Positions 1 through 12,300 of a stretch of 64,000 nt of DNA are shown here, piece after piece (within the stretch, counting starts at the first letter, position 1; each line of letters starts with the position of its first letter). The stretch comes from Asterias rubens (lineage: Eukaryota > Echinodermata > Asteroidea > Forcipulatida > Asteriidae), in contig NC_047063.1 of NCBI RefSeq assembly GCF_902459465.1, forward strand, positions 10,167,343-10,231,342, given 5' to 3'. The translations under genes and the position numbers were made by a program. Below the pieces are notes generated by a model that worked only from the letters and a program-made list of their open reading frames with translations, made no database searches and was not told where the DNA came from.

Positions 1-2297
1 TACAAATAATTATCACATCATCATCAACTATGGAGGTAATGTAAATTTTGTTTCAGACAGGCAGACTTAACATAGCATTTACATTGCCTCGGCTCATGAC
101 AAGATCGCCATCTGAAAACAAGGCACTCCAGAGTTGTTCCGAGCGACTGCAACAGTCGATCTATCGACTTCTAGCGTGCCCAGTCGCTCCAACTGTTTCA
201 GACATCAAACTTTTCAAGTACTTAATTTAGAATTTGGTTTGGCGCGACTCTGGAGCGCCTGTCTCAAACGGATGTAAGTCTTCTGAAAGCTAGAACACCA
301 AGACCAAGACCAAGAACAAAATGTGGAAAACCATGACTTAAAATGAGATCAAGACACTGAGATCCTAGACTAAAATCCATAGATCCAAGTCCGAGACTGG
401 AATCTTCATACAGAAGGTTACAAGACATGGTTCAAAGTATGCTGAATGATTTAAAGCCATTTGACCCTTTCGGTAAACAGTATTTTCCAAGGCCCACACT
501 TCGTGTATCACAACTTCTATATCAAATAACAAACCTGTGAAAATTTTGGCTTAATCGGTCATCGGAGTCGGGAGAAAACCCACCCTTGTATCTGCGCGTT
601 TCGCCGTGTCATGACATGTGTTTAAAATAAATCTGTAATTCTTGTTAACGAGAATTGATATTGTTTTACTGTTTTCTCAAAAAGTAAAGCATTTCATGAA
701 ATAATATTTCAAGAGAAGTATTTCACCACTACCTTCTGTAAACCCTGTAAGTAATTTGTCAATCTGTGAACTTTTTTTTGTTTTTCTGTACCGAAAGGGT
801 CCAATGGCTTTAAGGGTTCTGGATATTTCTGAAGATTGTGTTTTATTATGTAAAATTTATTATTCACATCTACATAATAATATAATTGTGAATACCCGTA
901 CTGGTTTGTGCAACTGCCATCATGAAATAAATAATTATTGAATAGAATTGAAAGTGATTGCACCGATTACAAATTGTGAATAACCCGTACTGGTTTGTGT
1001 AACTGCCATCATGAAATAGATATTTATTGAATAGAATTGAAAGTGAGTGCACTGATTACAAATTCCTTCATAAATGGAGTAGGCTTATTTCAACCTCCCA
1101 AACCCCACATTGGTAGTTCAACAAAATGGTCATTCACCAGGGGATTATTAACCCTGATAGAGGCTTACCTATGGCATTGGTGAAGTTCATTTTTAGTTGC
1201 TCGTCTTGACTGTAAGAAAATTAGGAAAACTAACAATGAACTTCTTTTTTTACAACCTTTCCGGGTAATATGCAAGAAGAAGAAGAAAAAAAAAGTGCAA
1301 AAACACAGCAATGCTATATTGTGAGATCTGAGATCTGAGATCTATTGGTCTCTTTAACGGCAGACAAGAAGAGCAAATACCAACTATGTAAGAAAATGTG
1401 ACTTCTAGCTCTGTGCACTCTATAGCCCCATTTGTTCTTCCCCTTGTACACTACAGACAATCTTTCTGGGATCAGTCACATCTACTTATGACTGCATCAT
1501 CAATTTAAAATGAAAAGTTAAAAACTTCAATTTGATTAAAAAGAAAAAGTACCGAATAATAATAATGAATGCTATAATAATTTTGCGAAGAGGAGCCAGA
1601 CTATTTTGTTCTTTCAGCGTCGGTTTAGTAACATTGATATCAATGGGAGAAATTCAAGATGGCTGCACCATGATAAAGGTGTATTGGACAGGGCCCTAAG
1701 ATGGAACCAAAGCCAAAGTCGTTGTTTCAAAAAGGGCTCAAGACACACAGCAAAGAAAATCAATAATTTTGAAAGTTGTAAAGGTAGGATCATTGTTTGG
1801 TTTTGCCAATGAAGTGCTTATTTATGGGCAAAATTATCAAGAAAGATACAACAAAAACCACATTAATTTGAAAGTTTTGGTTAAAAAAAATTGCCTTCTT
1901 ATTGAGAAACAACCAAAAACTTCATAGTAATTTTCATCAAGAACTTTAACTTCATCTAAGTATAGCGAGGTGACAGCAGGTACCAAGATGGAGGTTAGCA
2001 TTCAAACACACACCATGGAAATTTCCAAAAGATGCCTGCTGGCGGTCTTCAGAGATGCAAATTTTTTTCAACATACTTGTATTGATATCTTTAAAAAGCA
2101 GGGGCAATTTAGTCAAAAAATTTTTATCTTTCATAACAAGTAGGCTTACAGATAAACATTTCGGGATCATAAGCAAAGTATGACCCTACCTTTTGAAATA
2201 TTGCTAACACTAACAAGAAGAAACAGTTAAAACTACCTGTACAGAAAATTTCACACACTTTTCTTGCATCATAGAAAATAAATCTGTATGCACAAAC
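1..2297. other. Intron or flanking DNA at left edge, no gene seen
   Basis: Probably intron of HDAC6 between known domain-2 exons. It holds an 87-bp unit repeated twice in tandem (about 889-1062, around 'cccgtactggtttgtg'). At about 1592-1690 is a piece of dispersed repeat that recurs in reverse at about 18005-18110. Nothing with splice sites and HDAC6 similarity was found, and the open frames here are short. Confidence 0.5.
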
Positions 2298-3371
2298 CTC
2301 AACTCTTAGACACCTTTGGACAAGGCCCAATTCTTTGTGTTTTGAGAAAATCCTGGCTATTCTGTCTGGTCTCTCCGGGTGTTGGCTGAAAAAGTTGACA
2401 GAACCAGTCACAAGAATTGTTGTTAGTTGACATGGTCTACAGTAAATACATCAGTGTGTAGTAAGCATAACTTGTTTACTACAGGATGAGGCACTTGAAC
2501 CCTACCCTCCATCAGTCTAACCAATTAATACAATAGACCGTATTGAATATGACATCACCGTTCAAATATTTTCCCTACAAGATGGCGTCTGCGAGCGTGT
2601 GCGTGTGTGTGTGCGTGCTTGTGCCGTAGAAATCAAACCGGGAATGCTGCGTGCTGCGTGTTTCTTTGATGTACGCGCATATGGTTTGACCTACAAGATG
2701 GCGACTTTCATAGCAGCCAAGGAGTTATTCAATACGGTCTGTTCACTGATGTTTTGAATGACAGATAAATCATAACTCTTTTCAAACTACTCTATTGCCC
2801 CTAGGAATAATGACCAGCCTTTTCACACTTATGACCAATTTACCTCCAGTCTGCCCTGACAAATGGGCATACCCCCAAGGAATAGCCAACCAAAAGACAC
2901 AATAAGACGCTGCTCATGAAACCCAGATCCCCAAAACTGTCTGAATACGCACCAAACTTGCACAATTTGTAGAAAGCTTGATTTCAGTTGGCACCAAGAC
3001 CTTGAACTTGCTCTTGAAGGGGTATGGTCATTTTCAACTTTTTTACAGCATATCATATTTCCTTCAGTTTCGTGTATCACAAATCTGGCTTACTACTATT
3101 ATCATTAAGCTATAAAGAGGATAGTGTGCACTTGGAAAAGCGAGGGGTATGCAGTGAAATTTCTGTAGGTATAGCAGGATAACTTGAGTCATTGGTCACA
3201 GTGGTCCTGCGAAATGCTGTACTTACAGAAACATATGTTACACACTATAAATCAAATGCATAATGGTTCGTCTTGTGTAGAACAGTAGTGTAATCTTTAC
3301 CAAAGTACTAGTAGAAAACTTACAAAGCTGTCTTATGCCTCATCATTTCCTCATCATATACGAGACAGGTC
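2298..3371 (-). CDS. HDAC6: HDAC6 start of deacetylase domain 2 (2 exons)
   Basis: Exon 3371-3324 (48 nt) gives [15 protein letters not shown], and exon 2385-2298 continues with [21 protein letters not shown] ending LRVE. This matches the first ~45 residues of the second catalytic domain of HDAC6. The next exon, expected to encode the ATxEEL...HSxEY segment, was not found between 1 and 2297, so it probably lies to the left of the window. Confidence 0.87.
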
Positions 3372-6300
3372 CTTTAAGAAAAAATAAAAAAACAGATAAC
3401 AAACTTCAGATCAACTTATTTAATTTAATTTTAAAAAATTTTGGTTTGAATAAAGACAAATTGACTGGAGTGGGACCTGAACCAACAACCTCCGGATAAA
3501 CGTACTGGCGCTCTCAATTAAGCTATTTTACAGTTTATTTCTATCCACCCTAAAGAAAAATTGACATGTCAAAAAATTCAACAGCTTCTAAATAAAAACT
3601 ATTTGCAATGCCATATGCAGAAAAGAGAAAAGACTTCAGGTTCGTAAAATTTCTGTTTAAACTTAATTTGATTGACTGATTGATTGATTGATTTGTTTAG
3701 CCTTCAAGAAATACTCTGCTATAGGGTTGAAACGTCAGGCCACTAACTATTTTTTGCATTGGCTCAGTTTGATATGACTATCCAAACAAACAAACCTGTT
3801 TTTGGGGACGGTCAAGTCTATTTCCGCTATCAACTTGTCAATCAACTTGTCAATCTCTTCAGGCTCTGGACCCTTGGTAGTTTTACTTTGGTCATCTCGG
3901 AGGAGGGGCTGGTTTAAACTGGAACTTGACACAACCTCACTTTGTAAACACTCTGGGTCAACTGCAAAAAAATTTATAAAATATTTAATACTGGACAATT
4001 TCGTTTTAACAAACCAGGCCCAGTTTCATGGCTCTGCTTATCATGGATTAGTTTTGCTTTTAGAAATTTTGTAGTTACTCAACCTTCTGGCTTTAAAGGC
4101 AGCGGACACTATTGGTAACTACTCAAAATAATTATTAGCATAAAACCTTTCTTGGTAACGAGTAATGGGGAGAGGTTGGTAGTACAAGACATTGTAAGAA
4201 ACGGCTCCCTCTGAAGTAAAGTAGTTTTCAAGAAAGAAGTAATTTTCCAAGAATTTGATTTCGAGACCTCAGAATGAGATTTCAAGCATCTGAAAGCACA
4301 CAACTTCGTGTGACAAGGGTGTTTTTCTTACATTATTATCTCACAACTTCGACAACCATTTGAGCTCAAATTTCCACAGGTTTGTTATTTTATGCATGTG
4401 TTGAGATACACCTAGTCTCTGACAATTACCAGTGTCTTTAAAGAAAGTACGCTTTCAATAAACAACTTCAACCACTATCTAGACAACTCAACAGTCTATC
4501 ATGAGCCAAGCCCACTCTTGCCATGCAAATAGGTCTTTCATTATTGGTTGTCAATTCATTTATAAAAATAAACATAAAATTTAAGTTTAAAGACACTGGA
4601 CACTATTGGTAATTACTCAAAATAAATATTAGCATAAAACCTTACTTGGTAATTAGTAATGGAGTGCTGTTGATAGTATAAAACATTGCGAGAACCAGTT
4701 CCCTCTGAAATAGCATAGTTTTTGACAAAGAAGTAACTTCTCACTAAAATATTTGAATTTGACTTCAAGACCTCAGTGTTTGAATTTAAGGTCTCAAAAT
4801 CAAGCATCTGAAAGCACACAACTTGTGCAACAAGTGCGTTTTTTCTTCCATTATTCTCTTGCAACTTCGACGACCAAGTGAATTCAAATTTTCACAGGTT
4901 TGTTATTTTATGCATATGTTGAGATACACCAAGTGAGAAGACTGGTCTTTGAAATTACCAATATTGTCAAGTGTTTTTAAAGGAAAGGACAGAATTTGGT
5001 TTTAAAATAAACAATGAAAACTACAACTACAATGCAATGTGATGCATTGTTTGGAAATGTTTAAGCCTTACCTTGGTACTTCAAGCTACTCCAATAAGGT
5101 CTGATATTTTTAATCACATTAAAAATGGATTCGACAGCACTGGAAAGAGAATCATCATTTCAAATCAATTAGAAACTTTCAATTCTCACAATAGTAAAAA
5201 ACGTGTAAAATATGAAAATCCTAAAAAAGTTACCGTAACACCCACTAAAGAAAAATATATAAAATGAATAAAATGAATACTCTTACCTCTTGCTTGGTTC
5301 AGTGGTTTTTGGAAGCACTGGGCAGGGATCCCCCAGCAATGTCTGTGTACACATAGCAGCACACTCACCAATCACCTTCAAATTGTATCCACCCTGAGAA
5401 ATATGAGAGATTTCTTTAGCCCTCAAATCACCACAGAGTTGCCAACATTTGCGTCTTACATAAAAAACAGGGAGATATTTTAGGGAGTTACTTTAATAAC
5501 ATTTAACATAAATGTATAAGGGACAAAGTTTCCACTATCAGGGAGATTATCTGATTGACCCTTCCCATGAATATGCTAATTACATTCATGCATGCATACA
5601 TACCATATACGCCTCTCTTAATACTTATGCATAAGGTACGTCACAATGCTAACTCAAAACGAGGCGATGGGCGGAGCCACTGCAAGTGATGGAGGACGTG
5701 CGCCCACAGCCTCATTTTGGGTACGAATTATGATGTCATGCATAAATATTAAGAGAGGCGTATTGGTTGGCAAACACTATAGCGCTGTACCTTAGCAGAC
5801 GCGCAATCACGCACCCATTAGCTATGTACAAAACAGCACGATATTCCCTCATTTTGCGCATCTTACATGTTTCATGGGAAGGGTCTATTTGCTCATCAGA
5901 TTGGCTTTATTTCAGGGGAACTTTCTGCAGACTCTGAGTTGGCAGCTTTGTCACCAGAGGACTCCAAACTTTCTCAAGGAAAATGCCTGGCTGCATTTTA
6001 GCCTGATCTGATTATTTCATTTCGGGGTATTGTTTGGAAATTAGGTAATCTTTTCCTTCTTTCCTCCGTTTTTATATAGCGCTTTATACACCATGTCTCA
6101 AAGCACTTCCACATTATTACCCCCGGTCACTGGGCCTTAAATCACTCCCTAAACCATCTCAGCTCCCTGGGGAGTAACAGCCTGTGCCGCCAAACTAGCA
6201 TCAATGATTAGTTTTAGTTTTATTAAACATTTCACTGGCATAATAATATAAATGTACAAATCGATACATAAAGAAACAAAGAAGCAAAATGAGTAAGTAC

Positions 6301-9300
6301 AACAAGTATGACCTGCAAAATTTAAATTTGAACACCTAATTATATAGCATATTATGTCTTCTTGGAAAGAGAGGAAGATCTTGGAGAAAAAATAAAATAT
6401 TTAATTGAATTGAATTGAATTTAAGGAAAAATCCTGACAACATACTGGGTCCATTTTTTACCTCAAGGGCTAAAACCACTTTCCCATCAGCTAGCCCCAT
6501 CAGAGCATGTGTGAGATGAGCAAATCCTGCTGGGGTCACTTGCATTTCACCCTACCAAGGAAAAACAAGGAAAGTTAAAAGCCCAATATAAAGTAGGGGG
6601 AGCAACGATTAGCGATGGCTATATTTCACTTTCTGAAAATGTAAAATGGTAATTCTAGTAATGTCGCTCATACTTATAACTATAATACAAAATCATTACA
6701 CTTTAGGTGATAAAACTTGGTGAAAATGTTGACAGTAATAATAAAAATAATAATAATAACAATACTGAATTCTTATCTAGCGCATGTACATGTATCTACC
6801 AATAAGGTACTCAAGGCGCTGAGTATATACACATGTACAAACTTTCAGAAAGATAGGTTATTGCAGTGATGAATTCTGAAACCCAAATATGTAGCACCAT
6901 ATAAGGGTTTACAGGGTGCTATGGCGCATAGAGCAGCCACAGCCAGGAAACACCGGGCGGACCCCTTCTCTTTTTGATAAGTGCACTGGGTTCTTTTACT
7001 TACTTAACACAACACATGGGACCAATAGCTTTACGTCCCATCTGAAAGACGAAGGGTTAAGTGTCTTGCTTAAGGACACAAGTGTCACGACTGGGGTATG
7101 TTAATAGTTTGTAATAGTAAAGTTTGTTGATATTTAAAAGTTAAGTGCAACCTTTCTGTGCACTGGGTTATTTTACTTACGTTACACAACACATGGGACC
7201 AACAGCTTTACGTCCCATCTGAAAGACGAAGGGTTAAGTGTCTTGCTTAAGGACACAAGTTTCACGACTGGGGTATGTTAATAGTTTGTAATAGTAAAGT
7301 TTGTTGATGTTTAAAAGTTAAGTGCAACCTTTCTGTAGTTTTTTTTTTTTTAGTGCAACCTTTTTATAGTGCAACCTTTTATAGTGCAACCTTTTTATAG
7401 TGCAACCTTTTTTGTATGCAAACTGTATTGGTCATCTTTACCTTTGGGTCCCCAGTTGCTGCATCAAACCCACAGCAGACAAGAACCAAATGTGGATTGA
7501 ACTGTGAAATGGAAAATACAAATTGCTATTTAACAGATGTCATAAATTACATTATCATTTTTACCTCTGGGTCCCCAATTTCTGCATCAAACCCACAGCA
7601 GACAAGAACCAAATCTGGATTAAACTGTAAAATGGAAAACACAGATAATCACTTTTTGAATTCTTATTTTTATTGCCTTTAATTAAACAACACACTTCAG
7701 ACTTTGATGTTTTAATATTAACAAGAACAATAATGAAAATAATTTGTGAGGCTGATCATTCTTACTCGCAGTGAAAAAGATGAGTAACAAAGGACGTGGT
7801 TATAATGTGATCAAGCCGCAGGCATGCAAGGGTGCATTAGCAACCAGCCTCATTGGCCTATAAGACCATGGAGTCCATGGAGTACAGCCACAGGTCCAAA
7901 AGGTATGATGTTCTGGAGGGCGAAAAAACGGAGGGCTCGGACAAAAACCCTTTTGGCACCAGGAAGAACCATTGCACAGCTCTTCTCACATTTGACCACC
8001 GCCAGGAATCAAAACCAGGGCCACATATGAAAGGTGAATGCTTTACGCACGAGTCACCCCTGCCATACATACATGTAGCTTAAAGGTGTAAAGTAACTTC
8101 AGACTGTTCATGTTTTATTGTCATAAAGTGTGCCTTTTTTTTTTAAAGGATTAACTATTTGCTTCAAGTTGGTGTTTCTGTTTGCGTTGATGTAACAGAA
8201 GGAAATATTTCTTGTACTGGGACCTATGATAAGTGGAGTATGGTTAGATTATTATCATTGGTTTAAAATTACAGAGAATAAGTAAATTTGTACACTATTT
8301 TTAAATTACAGAAAAACATAAAGAAATACAAAATATTTATTTAAGTACATACCTCATATGCCACTGGCAGGAGTATCTGCTGAAAGGCAGCCAGGTACTC
8401 ACTGTCTCCTAATCCAATCTGTCAAAGAATAACACATTGATAATTTATTATAGCACATTTCACACATCTTTACATCACCAACATGCCAAGATTTTTATGT
8501 ATACAAATCTTGACATGGTAGAAAATGGGTCAAACTTTCTTGTTCTTTTACTAGTCTTAGTGCAAGACGCACTCAACATTGCATATACGTCACAACTATT
8601 TCACCAGTAGAGGGCGTTCTCAGGAAGACTATCAGTAAGTTGTGTGGTGGGTGATGGAAGAATTCAAGTTTCTCTAACAGCGCCAGCTAATGTTCGATAG
8701 TAGCGCATGGTGCAGAGTGGGGAATCACGATGGTTGAATGATAACGAACAATGACATCTTGAACTAAGACTAAATTGAAATACACATACCTCATTCCAGG
8801 GAACATTGATGTTGAAGCCAACACCTTTCCCCTTTCCAACGGCATCACAGTCGGAATCTTTTAGACAAGGCCAGAACTCCTGATGTTCGTACCGATGAAT
8901 GGAAAAGTATAATACACTGGAAGAACAATAAAGGTTTGTCTTTGGTGGTGGTCAAAAACGACTTTAATCACATTTTACTGTTTTATAATGTTAAATATTT
9001 GTATCTATCCTGTTATTGGCAGATGCTAAATACAATTTGAATGGTAAATAAAATTTGTGAAAAAATTAATAAAACGTAAAACTTTCTCATAATGATTTCG
9101 GTCTTTAAAGAGCTGAATTAAAGGAGAGTATAACAAGGGAGCATTCATAACATTCTGATGATACAAGACATTGTCAAAATATTATAATAAAGATAGTTTG
9201 GGAGGCTTATCAACCTTACTGGTAGCTGAAAAACTGGTTTACGAAGGACAATGATCTACATGTACAACGTGTTAAAGCCATCCGGCCTTGTGATAATAGG

Positions 9301-12300
9301 CAAAATCTCATAATAATAAAATAACAATAAACAACAGCTAACCTTGGGTCATCTTCAAAGTGGTACTGCACTCCCTGTCCATGGTGAACATCCCAGTCAA
9401 CAATCAGTACCCTGAAGTAATACAAGAAACACGTAGCATGAAGTTGTTACTGTGCTTAATTCTTGTTAACCTTCTTGTAAAAAAATGTTTTGACATAAAC
9501 AACTATTGGTATATGTAACTGAATTGTTTGACCACTTAAAAATTGGATCACTGATTAGTAAATACCTAATAATTAATGATCATATTGTAACGAAACCCCC
9601 TCAAGAGTTACGCCAGTTGGATTAGTCCAAACAAACCATTTTCAATGAAAGAATTGATAAGGACCCAAAAAATTCCAATGCTACCGCTATATTTCTAAGC
9701 GGGTTTTTATTCCACTAACTAATTAAATTATTTACAAGAAACGGCAGTATGGATTCAAAAATGGACAAGATATAATGCAAAAAGGAATAAGCACAATTGA
9801 ACCCTTAAATTTACGAACAATCAATTAATGCACTTCAGCTAACTTTAATATAAAATGAGGCTTTGAGTTGGCTGTTCCCGGCACATGTTAGCAAACCACT
9901 TTACACTACTTTCTGGGGGCTCTCTCCGGGATGACAGCCCGTCGGAATTCGGGGCTATGCCCCTAGCAAAGCGACAACTTTCCCCTAAAATTACCCTCAC
10001 AATAATGCCCTTGGCCACATGTACCGGAAACACCCTGTCAAAACCTCAAGTAAAAAATACAATGAAATGAACCTAATTTATGATCAGAAAAATAGAACTA
10101 ATAGATTTGGAATGGCTGAAATGGGCCCAAGGTACAATAAATAAAAGCAAGCACAGACTTACATATAGAACCAGGTAGCGCTGTCTTTAAAAACCAGGGT
10201 TGAGGACACAACACATCAAGACATGTTCTCCCTCTGGTCTCCCAGTCACAAGTCCCTCATGAGCAATGGTGAACAATATTTTTATACCAAATTCACCATT
10301 GGTGTATAAAGCAAGTAGTCATGCCACAATAAATTGAATAGTAATTCATTAAACTTCTGGGTTAGGATCAATGGGTAGAAAAGAAGGCTCTTTCAACTTA
10401 CAATACTAAACTCCCATCTGGGCTGAATGATGATTGCTACAACAGAGGGTTTACAATACAATGTGGAGCCCCAGTTGGGTTGAATGGGAACTGCTACAAA
10501 AGAGGGTTTACCACACAATGCGGAGCCCCAGTTGGGTTGAATGGGGACTGCTACAAAAGAGGGTTTACCATACTAACTAGCTACTTACAGCTAACAGGTG
10601 GGGATCTTTGTTAGAGTTCAGAGTTTGACCAACAAATCTTATATGGACAGCCAACTGTGGCAAATATAGTGCCACTTGACTAGTGTTGTAATAATGATAG
10701 AGCACAAATTGAGCAAAGTAACATTACAAAACCAAATTCTGTCACAATACCCTCCTCTTTGGGCAAGGCACGTCCCTGTGCCGTTACATTAAAATATAGC
10801 ACATCTAATTCATTTCATAAGCAAAACAATATTTCCATACTGCTGTTGGATTTTATGTAAATTTGCATTAAGGTTACTTTACTGACATCACAAAGGTTAT
10901 TTATCTTGTTTTTCTCTGTCTCAAAACAAAATCAAATTCCAAGATGTGCGGAAGCATTACATGACTTATCTTCAAGCAACTGTTATTTAGCAAACTAACT
11001 TTTCCTGACTGTGATTTTGAATCTACAGAACAGAACTTAGCGCATGTTGCACCAAAGAACAATCTATTCTTGAAATACAACCAAACTTATTAATGCCTCT
11101 TTTTATTTAATGCTAATTCAAGTGCGACCTTTATTTAAGCAATTTCCACATCACATAAGTTTCCCAAAAAGTTCTTGTTAATGTCTGGTCTGCAGCCCAG
11201 TTGGCATACTGTTTCGATGTTGCTTAAGGTGATGAATTAATTCACATCAAATTCATTGGTTCTCATCCATGCCGGCTTTTTCCTCCGACGTTGATGACGT
11301 ACCCCGGCCGAAGGCACATCACTTTCCTCAGGGGAGCAGATTGGTGGCAAGTCTATTACTTTATTTTCATCTTGTCTATCTGTGAAGCTATCTTCAACTA
11401 ACTCCTTCTCATCAGGGGTATCACGTTCACCGTTATGTTGCAAATGGTTTGACTCCAAATCAAGCACGTCTCCATCCTCATCATCAGGGTCCCTACCATG
11501 AGCTGTATTTACTACTATCTCGGCAGCGTCTGGCCCATCGATGATGTGTGGTGTCTCTTTGCTGAAGGAATCTTGCCCATCAGCAACATTCGGTGTCTGG
11601 CTCAGTTCATCCAGCTCACTCAGTCCTTTGGTGCTGTTCGTTACTTCATTTGCTGCTGGCGTTGCTGCCTCACTGACCTGTAGATTGGGACTGGTAAAGC
11701 ATGGTTTAAGTCTATCGAAATGTACAACTATTCGATTCCCGTTTGCAGTGTGTTTGATTCGGTAAACAGCATCCGAAATGCGTTTAACTACTGAATATGG
11801 GCCTGTCCATTTTGACTGCAATTTTGGGCTAAGGCCAATTCTCCGCACATACCGATACAGCCATACTTTATCTCCAGCTGTATAGGGTTTGCCTTGTAGT
11901 TTGGCATCATACAGACGTTTCTGTCTTTTCTGTTCCCCTTTTATTTTATCTCTAGCTAATTCGAACGCCTTTTCTAGGCGTTCGTACAGCTCAGTAGCGT
12001 AATTTTCTGGCTTTTTGCTAGTACTTTGTTGAGGTGGAATCAACAAATCTAAAGGCAAAGAAACTTCCCTTCCGAACATCATTCGATTTGGACTCACACC
12101 TGTTGTCTCTTGTTCACTAGCCCTGTACGCCATCATGGCGTACGGCAAATGAACATCCCAATCTGCTTGATCTTCTCTTACATACATACTCAACATTGTC
12201 TGGATAGTACGATTAAATCTTTCTACCAGACCATCAGACTGGGGATGATATGCTGTTGTTCTAGTTTTGTTTATGCCTAATAGTCTACACATTGTTTGAA

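Noticed and set aside
2124-2297. Continuation of the HDAC6 frame beyond 2298
   Set aside because: After LRVE the frame leaves HDAC6 similarity at a gtttgt donor; the following residues are intronic.
9845-10033. 62-residue open frame present twice (also 16814-17002)
   Set aside because: Both copies lie in the two LTRs at the same place; no resemblance to a protein and no need to invoke a gene.
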